A DNA stretch of 9,994 nt from NCBI GenBank assembly GCA_017999075.1, contig JAGOBX010000092.1, forward strand, positions 1-9,994. Reading direction: 5' to 3'. The translations under genes were made by a program, and so were the position numbers. The notes beneath the pieces are model-generated. The model worked only from the letters and a program-made list of their open reading frames with translations, was not told the origin of the DNA and did not search any database. Of the stretch, positions 5,667 to 9,994 are shown in pieces. Source of the stretch: Candidatus Babelota bacterium (GTDB lineage Bacteria; JAGOBX01). Position 1 is the stretch's first letter. Every line of letters starts with the position of its first letter.

Positions 5667-6866
5667 ATGAAATATGTTGTGATTTTGCCTGACGGGATGG
5701 CAGATAACAGGTATCCTGAACTTGGAAACAAATCTCCTGTAGAATATGCGAATACCCCGGGATTGGATTTCATATCAAAAAACGGAATAATAGGTAAAGT
5801 AAAAACTATCCCTGAAAATTTACCGAGCGGTTCTGACGTTGCTATTATGTCTGTAATGGGATATGACCCAAAACTTTATTTTATGTCGCGAGGTCCTCTT
5901 GAAGCAGTAAGTTTGGATATAAAATTTAATGATCATGATATTATTTTTAGATGCAACAATATTACTGTTAAAGACGGTAAAATGTACAGCTCTAATGCCA
6001 ATCACATTAAAACAGAAGAATCGTTTGAATTAATAAACTATTTTAATTCGAAAAATAAATTTGAGGGAATACGGTTGTTTCCCGGGACAGGATACAGGCA
6101 CATAATACTTATAAATAATGTGAAATATCCTGAAATTGATTATGAATCTTTGAAATGTGCGCCGCCTCATGATATTGTAAATTGTGATATTTTGAAAAAT
6201 TTGCCTGAAGGAAAAGGGTCTGAACTTATAAAAGAATTTATGTTTTTTTCAAGTGAAATACTGAAAGACTATAAAACAAAATCAGGGAATGAACCTAATA
6301 TGTTGTGGTTGTGGGGCCAGGGAAAAATTAAAAAACTTGAAAAGTTTAAAGAAAAGTATAACGTTAAGGGCGGCGTTATTTCCGCAGTAGATCTTATTAA
6401 TGGACTTGGGAAATATGTCGGGTTTGATGTTATAAAAGTTCCAGGAGCAACAGGATATTATGACACTAATTTTAAAGGCAAAGCAGAATACGCGATAAAA
6501 GCTCTTGGTGATTATGATTTCGTGTTTGTTCATATAGAAGCGACAGATGAAGCTGGACATGATGGAAATCTTAATAAAAAAATTGAAATGATAGAACATG
6601 TTGATAAATTTATAATATCGGAAATGCTGAAAGCTCTTAATGATTATGAAGAGTATAGAGTGATGGTTTTACCGGATCATCCCACTCCTGTCACTTTACG
6701 AACTCATGAAAATAAACCTGTGCCTTATGCTATATTCGGAAATAAGAATCAGGTTAAATCCGGGAACTGTTTCAGTGAATTTTTTGAGTATCCATCGTCA
6801 AATTATTTTTCTGAAGGTCATTTGCTTATGGAGAAATTTATCAGGAATATAGAATATTTTAAATAA
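5667..6866 (+). CDS. apgM: Archaeal-type cofactor-independent phosphoglycerate mutase-like enzyme (possible homoserine kinase)
   Basis: 399 residues from ATG 5667; the frame also opens at GTG 5655 (403 residues). It belongs to the alkaline-phosphatase superfamily, in the ApgM branch of about 400 residues rather than the 510-residue GpmI. In 399-residue numbering the metal and catalytic residues are all present: Asp9 in PDGMAD, the nucleophile Ser56 in PSGSDVA (followed by the family's MGYDP), Asp294 and His298 in ATDEAGH, Asp337-His338 in LPDHPTP, and His347 in RTHENKPVPY; WLWGQGK (214-220) is also a family signature. Such proteins interconvert 3- and 2-phosphoglycerate, but one bacterial subgroup is proposed, and in Bacteroides reported, to phosphorylate homoserine in threonine synthesis. 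Sequence by eye cannot separate these, and no thr or glycolysis gene is adjacent. It is monocistronic, with its own promoter and a terminator-like hairpin after it. Confidence 0.92.
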   Translation: MKYVVILPDGMADNRYPELGNKSPVEYANTPGLDFISKNGIIGKVKTIPENLPSGSDVAIMSVMGYDPKLYFMSRGPLEAVSLDIKFNDHDIIFRCNNITVKDGKMYSSNANHIKTEESFELINYFNSKNKFEGIRLFPGTGYRHIILINNVKYPEIDYESLKCAPPHDIVNCDILKNLPEGKGSELIKEFMFFSSEILKDYKTKSGNEPNMLWLWGQGKIKKLEKFKEKYNVKGGVISAVDLINGLGKYVGFDVIKVPGATGYYDTNFKGKAEYAIKALGDYDFVFVHIEATDEAGHDGNLNKKIEMIEHVDKFIISEMLKALNDYEEYRVMVLPDHPTPVTLRTHENKPVPYAIFGNKNQVKSGNCFSEFFEYPSSNYFSEGHLLMEKFIRNIEYFK

Positions 6867-6892
6867 ATGCAGGTTTAAGAAAATATTGGTAA

Positions 6893-6935
6893 TCCCACAC
6901 ATTACGGGTGGGAAAATAAAAGTGATGTTTTTTTT
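6893..6935 (+). terminator. Probable terminator of the apgM-like gene
   Basis: TCCCAC (6893-6898) pairs with GTGGGA (6908-6913) across a 9-nt loop, 27 nt after the stop. A run of eight T follows at 6928-6935, but 14 nt separate the stem from the T-run, so it is not a textbook intrinsic terminator. Confidence 0.45.
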
Positions 6936-7046
6936 GTTCGATTTTTATGCGGTCAGGTTACTGCATTCTGGAACTGTTTCCAAAATATATTTATATATTT
7001 TTTTTACAAAATCAACTTGTTGTTTATAAATGTATAAATTTTGTAA

Positions 7047-7068
7047 AAAATGGCAGAACTGTCATTTT
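7047..7068 (-). terminator. A/T-flanked hairpin in the convergent spacer, probable Bat-operon terminator
   Basis: AAAATGGCAG (7047-7056) pairs with CTGTCATTTT (7059-7068) with one G-T wobble. Read on the minus strand the stem runs into six T (complement of 7045-7050), as expected for an intrinsic terminator of the batD-batE transcript, whose last stop is at 7155. On the plus strand only four T follow, so it could act weakly in both directions. The rest of the 288-bp spacer (6867-7154) shows no convincing gene. Confidence 0.5.
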
Positions 7069-7154
7069 GAAACATTCCAATTTTATGAAAAATCCACCAA
7101 TAACTGAGGGATTAAAAAGATTGATTGAAATTTTTTGAAAAATTGTATGCTATA

Positions 7155-7982
7155 TTATATTATTCCGGCGGAATTTTTTTCTATCCAGCATTCGGCTCCG
7201 TTATCAAGTTTTATATTATACCATTCGCCTTTTGTCTGAATTAGTCTGAATTCGACTCCTTCATTGAGAGGTTGGTTGAAACTAGGTTCATAACTTTCTG
7301 AATTTCCTTTTCTGGCTGTAACAGAATCTGCCGTAATTACTCCTCGTATATCGTGATTGTCGAGGTAATACTGATATGCAATAGACCCGGCAACGCAGAT
7401 TGAAACTATAAGAAATATTGTTTTTATCCAATTGAAAAAATGAAGCGGTTTGAATATTTGAAGTGTAAGAATAAAGAAAAATAATGAAACTGATGAAATA
7501 AAAATTATAATTCTTGAACTCAAACTGTATGAATAATGCCAGAAAAAAATTATTTCAAGGACCTTATTTATTTGAGGCTTTGCTATTGTGTCATCGAGTT
7601 TTTTTATAGTTACAATAATGTTTGATTTTAAATTTTTGTCATTCGGAATAAGTTTTTCAGCTTTTCTGTAATACAATAATGCCACACCATATTGCTTCAT
7701 CATAAAATAACAGTTGGCAATATTATAAAAAATATAACCGTTTGAAAATTTTTGAATTTCTGAAATTTCATTATATTTATCTTTTGCCGCTGAAAAAAAA
7801 GCATTTGCTGATTCATGATTTTTTGTTTCAATTCCTTGATTAAATAATAATTCTGCTTCATCGCGTAATTTTAAAATTTTATTTTTATTATCATCTGCCA
7901 ATAATACGTTATTCATGTTAGAAGGAATGTATAAACAAAACAGAAAAAATATAAATAAAACCATAACTTTAAATTTATTCAT
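7155..7982 (-). CDS. batE: BatE-like protein: TPR plus SH3-like domain, membrane-anchored
   Basis: 275 residues. Seen: an N-terminal signal segment (about 5-29, with VLLAD as a likely cleavage region), a helical TPR-type region at about 36-130 (SNGYIFYNIANCYFMMKQYGVALLYYRKAEKLIPND-type repeat at 80-115), two hydrophobic spans at about 157-176 and 185-205, and a C-terminal SH3-like domain at about 213-270 (GVITADSVTARKG, GVEFRLIQTKGEWYNIKL, CWIEKN). This order is that of BatE proteins of the Bat (aerotolerance) operon. Family knowledge: Bat proteins (BatA/B with VWA domains, BatC and BatE with TPR, BatD) are envelope proteins usually encoded with a MoxR ATPase; their molecular role is unsettled. 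The gene overlaps batD by 4 bp (ATGA), implying translational coupling, and has an AGAGG ribosome site 9 nt upstream. TPR and span limits are by eye. Confidence 0.85.
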   Translation of the reverse strand: MNKFKVMVLFIFFLFCLYIPSNMNNVLLADDNKNKILKLRDEAELLFNQGIETKNHESANAFFSAAKDKYNEISEIQKFSNGYIFYNIANCYFMMKQYGVALLYYRKAEKLIPNDKNLKSNIIVTIKKLDDTIAKPQINKVLEIIFFWHYSYSLSSRIIIFISSVSLFFFILTLQIFKPLHFFNWIKTIFLIVSICVAGSIAYQYYLDNHDIRGVITADSVTARKGNSESYEPSFNQPLNEGVEFRLIQTKGEWYNIKLDNGAECWIEKNSAGII

Positions 7983-9862
7983 ATTTGTTTTCCTCTGACT
8001 TCAACCGGTATTTTTTTTAAATTGTTTATCAGACAGGTTTTTTCAGATTCAGAATTTCCCGTAACTGAAAATCTCGCTTCGTCGCATTTAATCAATATTT
8101 CAGAACATAAAGAATAAGCTGATTCAGTTAATTTTCCTGAAATTTTTAATAAATTAAGATCGTTTAAAGTAAATTCGCCTTGAGGAAGATTGAATTTATC
8201 GCCGATATAATCTGCTGCGGTTTTTGCTGCTTGTTCAAAAAATTCTTTATTATCGGCAGAATTAATATTTTGTTCGAGTTTAGAAATATTAGTTTTAAAT
8301 TTAGATTCGGCAAATTTGTTTCTTGCAAATCCCGAATCTGTTTTAAGTTTATTTAAATAACGCATTATAATATAAATTAGCAAATATATTGAAACAGGAA
8401 TAATTGAAAATAACAATATTAAATAATTATTATTTTTTAATCCGGTTTTCAATATTAAACTGTTATCTGAATAATTGGCCATAATTCCGGTAGCTGTTTC
8501 AATTAGATTAGTTTGTTCTTTTTCTTTGCTGAATAATGGAATATTGAATCCAGCCGGAGCTTTCTGGTTTGTAACTAAATCTTTACCTGTAACTTGAACT
8601 GTGGGTTTAACAGTAAGCTGTATGGGTTTACTGAAAGATTTTTCGTATTTTCCTGTGTTAGGATTAAAATAAATAAGTTCTATGGAAGGAAATTCTTTAA
8701 CTTTATCAGATTTAGGCCTTATTGTAACAGAAAATTCTTTTGTACCATCGGATTTCATTTCTCCTGGGGTAGCATCTTTTCCAATATCAAAATTATCATT
8801 AATTTCTTTGTTTGATTCGATATCCGGAAGTTCAACTGGATCCATCAAACCTGTTCCTTTTACATTTATTGTCAGAATCATAGGATCGCCTACATTAAGT
8901 TTAGTCAAATCGGTTTTTGTTGAAATACTATATTTTCCTACAAGATTAGTTTGTTTGCCGAATTTCCCTAATGACGGAAGATTTGATACATTGAGTTTCA
9001 ATTGATTTGATGACGCATATAATTCTTTTACAACAGGAACTTCCTGTTGTCGGACATATCCGAAAAAGTCGCGGTATTTTTCTGTTCTTGTACCTGTAAC
9101 TACTTTTGCTTTTATATTTACGGGGGGAAAATTAATTATGCCTTGTTCTTTGGGATAAATTGTTGCGCCGAAATTTATAACAGTATAATTTATATCATTC
9201 TTTTTTTCAGTTGTAATCCATCCCGAAAAATTTTGGTTTCCGTTAACTGTTATATTTTGTTTTTTTTCCTGATTCTGGTTTGATAAATCACGTAAAATAA
9301 TATTTTTGTTTAAAAATCCCGGGACAGAAATATTATATTCCCCGACATTTTTTGTTACATACCATTTAACAATGTAATCTACAGGAGTGTTAATGTAAAC
9401 AGATTCTTTTTTTAAAATCTGTTCGACAATCATTTCATCTGAAACCGGAGGTTTTGAAACCGCTAAATTTAATCTGTTTGACTGGTATTGTTTGCCGTCA
9501 ACTTTTACGCTGAACGGAGGAATATTATAGGTTCCAGGTTTATATGCAGTAACTGAGAAGGAATAAGTCGTAGTTGTTTTTGATACTGATTGCATTTTAC
9601 CGTTAATAATAGAAATGTTCTGCATTGAAGAATGAGATGGTCCTCCGCTGAACACAATATTCAAACCGTCAACGGAAGGAGAAGAAGGTCTGTCATTTGT
9701 AGAAGAATTGACTTCAATTGTAATATTTGCCTGGTCCCCGATATATAACACATTTTTATCAATAACAGATTTAACCAGAATTTCAGCGGAAATATCAGTT
9801 TGAATTAATATGATATTTATTATTAAAAATAATAAAAATATAATTTTATTTTTTGAGTTCAT
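7979..9862 (-). CDS. batD: BatD family protein (Bat operon, periplasmic beta-domains, one C-terminal membrane span)
   Basis: 627 residues. Seen: a signal peptide at 1-26 (cleavage likely at SAE); an N-terminal beta domain with VLYIGDQANITIEV, a SGGPSHSSM segment and SVTAYKPGTYNIPPFSVKVDGKQY (to about 135); two more Ig-like stretches to about 420, including GDPMILTINVKGTG (325-338) and the LPDIE segment (345-349); a membrane span at about 479-500; and a cytoplasmic helical tail with FFEQAAKTAADYIGDKFNLP and ending in the CDEARFSV motif (593-600). These are the features of the BatD family (PF13584-type), of usual length near 600. The protein should sit mostly in the periplasm. The stop overlaps the batE start by 4 bp. 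A BatC-type gene ends 69 bp upstream. The ATG at 9862 has no clear ribosome site, which is unlike batE, but no better start is visible upstream of the signal peptide. Confidence 0.93.
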   Translation of the reverse strand: MNSKNKIIFLLFLIINIILIQTDISAEILVKSVIDKNVLYIGDQANITIEVNSSTNDRPSSPSVDGLNIVFSGGPSHSSMQNISIINGKMQSVSKTTTTYSFSVTAYKPGTYNIPPFSVKVDGKQYQSNRLNLAVSKPPVSDEMIVEQILKKESVYINTPVDYIVKWYVTKNVGEYNISVPGFLNKNIILRDLSNQNQEKKQNITVNGNQNFSGWITTEKKNDINYTVINFGATIYPKEQGIINFPPVNIKAKVVTGTRTEKYRDFFGYVRQQEVPVVKELYASSNQLKLNVSNLPSLGKFGKQTNLVGKYSISTKTDLTKLNVGDPMILTINVKGTGLMDPVELPDIESNKEINDNFDIGKDATPGEMKSDGTKEFSVTIRPKSDKVKEFPSIELIYFNPNTGKYEKSFSKPIQLTVKPTVQVTGKDLVTNQKAPAGFNIPLFSKEKEQTNLIETATGIMANYSDNSLILKTGLKNNNYLILLFSIIPVSIYLLIYIIMRYLNKLKTDSGFARNKFAESKFKTNISKLEQNINSADNKEFFEQAAKTAADYIGDKFNLPQGEFTLNDLNLLKISGKLTESAYSLCSEILIKCDEARFSVTGNSESEKTCLINNLKKIPVEVRGKQI

Positions 9863-9931
9863 AAATTTTGTTAATAGTATTATCTATAATAAAAAATTCA
9901 AGATTAACATTAAAAATTTTGCTGAAATATT

Positions 9932-9994
9932 TTACCACCATTCTTCGCCGCGAATTCTTCCGGCACCTTCAATGAATTTATATTTTTTATCTTT
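9932..9994 (-). CDS. C-terminal end of a probable BatC-type TPR protein (5' end beyond the window)
   Basis: The last 20 codons before a TAA at 9932-9934 are open to the right edge (ending in IRGEEWW). The position directly upstream of batD on the same strand, and a short basic tail ending in acidic residues plus Trp as often found in BatC proteins, suggest BatC. The fragment is too short to prove it; BatB or another Bat gene is possible. The 69-bp gap to batD holds no clear promoter or terminator. Confidence 0.5.
   Translation of the reverse strand, partial: KDKKYKFIEGAGRIRGEEWW

Noticed and set aside
6282-6599. Minus-strand 105-residue ORF
   Set aside because: Fully antisense to the conserved catalytic half of the apgM-like gene; Phe/Ile/Ser-rich composition typical of a shadow frame.
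6947-7138. Plus-strand 63-residue ORF in the convergent spacer
   Set aside because: No ribosome site, mixed hydrophobic and basic composition without domain features, and it spans the hairpin at 7047-7068 that looks like a terminator. A real gene is possible but unsupported.
8682-9005. Plus-strand 107-residue ORF
   Set aside because: Fully antisense to batD, without ribosome site or recognisable motif.

Overview
The window is AT-rich bacterial chromosome (roughly 30% G+C by eye). It is densely coding and has no rRNA, tRNA, mobile element or CRISPR array that I can see. Signal peptides, a lipoprotein with an LSGC lipobox, a Bat (Bacteroides aerotolerance-type) gene cluster, and clear Shine-Dalgarno sequences plus sigma70-like promoters at several genes suggest a Gram-negative, AT-rich bacterium. 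A spirochaete or a member of the FCB group or a nearby candidate phylum fits. Canonical AGGAGG-type ribosome sites argue against a typical Bacteroidota genome, but I cannot name the phylum with confidence.

Left block (positions 1-5466, all minus strand, read right to left): htpX (M48 membrane zinc protease), a 35-residue single-span membrane protein, a secreted GH13 alpha-amylase-family lipoprotein, an NfeD-family membrane protein, and a flotillin/SPFH protein that runs off the left edge. The NfeD and flotillin genes are 43 bp apart and form the familiar membrane-scaffold pair. HtpX is a membrane-protein quality-control protease, so the block has a cell-envelope theme with a carbohydrate-active lipoprotein in the middle.

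Centre (5467-6866): htpX and the plus-strand gene for an archaeal-type, cofactor-independent phosphoglycerate mutase-like enzyme (apgM / proposed homoserine kinase family) diverge from a 200-bp spacer. The spacer carries two recognisable sigma70-like promoters. The apgM-like gene is alone on the plus strand and is followed by a hairpin and T-run.

Right block (7155-9994, minus strand): the end of a Bat operon, read right to left. It holds the last 20 codons of a probable BatC-type TPR protein, then batD, then a batE-like gene (signal peptide, TPR, two membrane spans, SH3-like domain) that overlaps batD by 4 bp. The 288-bp convergent spacer at 6867-7154 holds no convincing gene, only two terminator-like hairpins.

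The least explained elements are the short membrane ORF at 4368-4475 with its ATAAT microsatellite upstream, the triple TTGATGAA repeat ahead of the NfeD-flotillin pair, and the exact 11-residue repeat array in the flotillin. I do not see strong evidence for an entirely new system.
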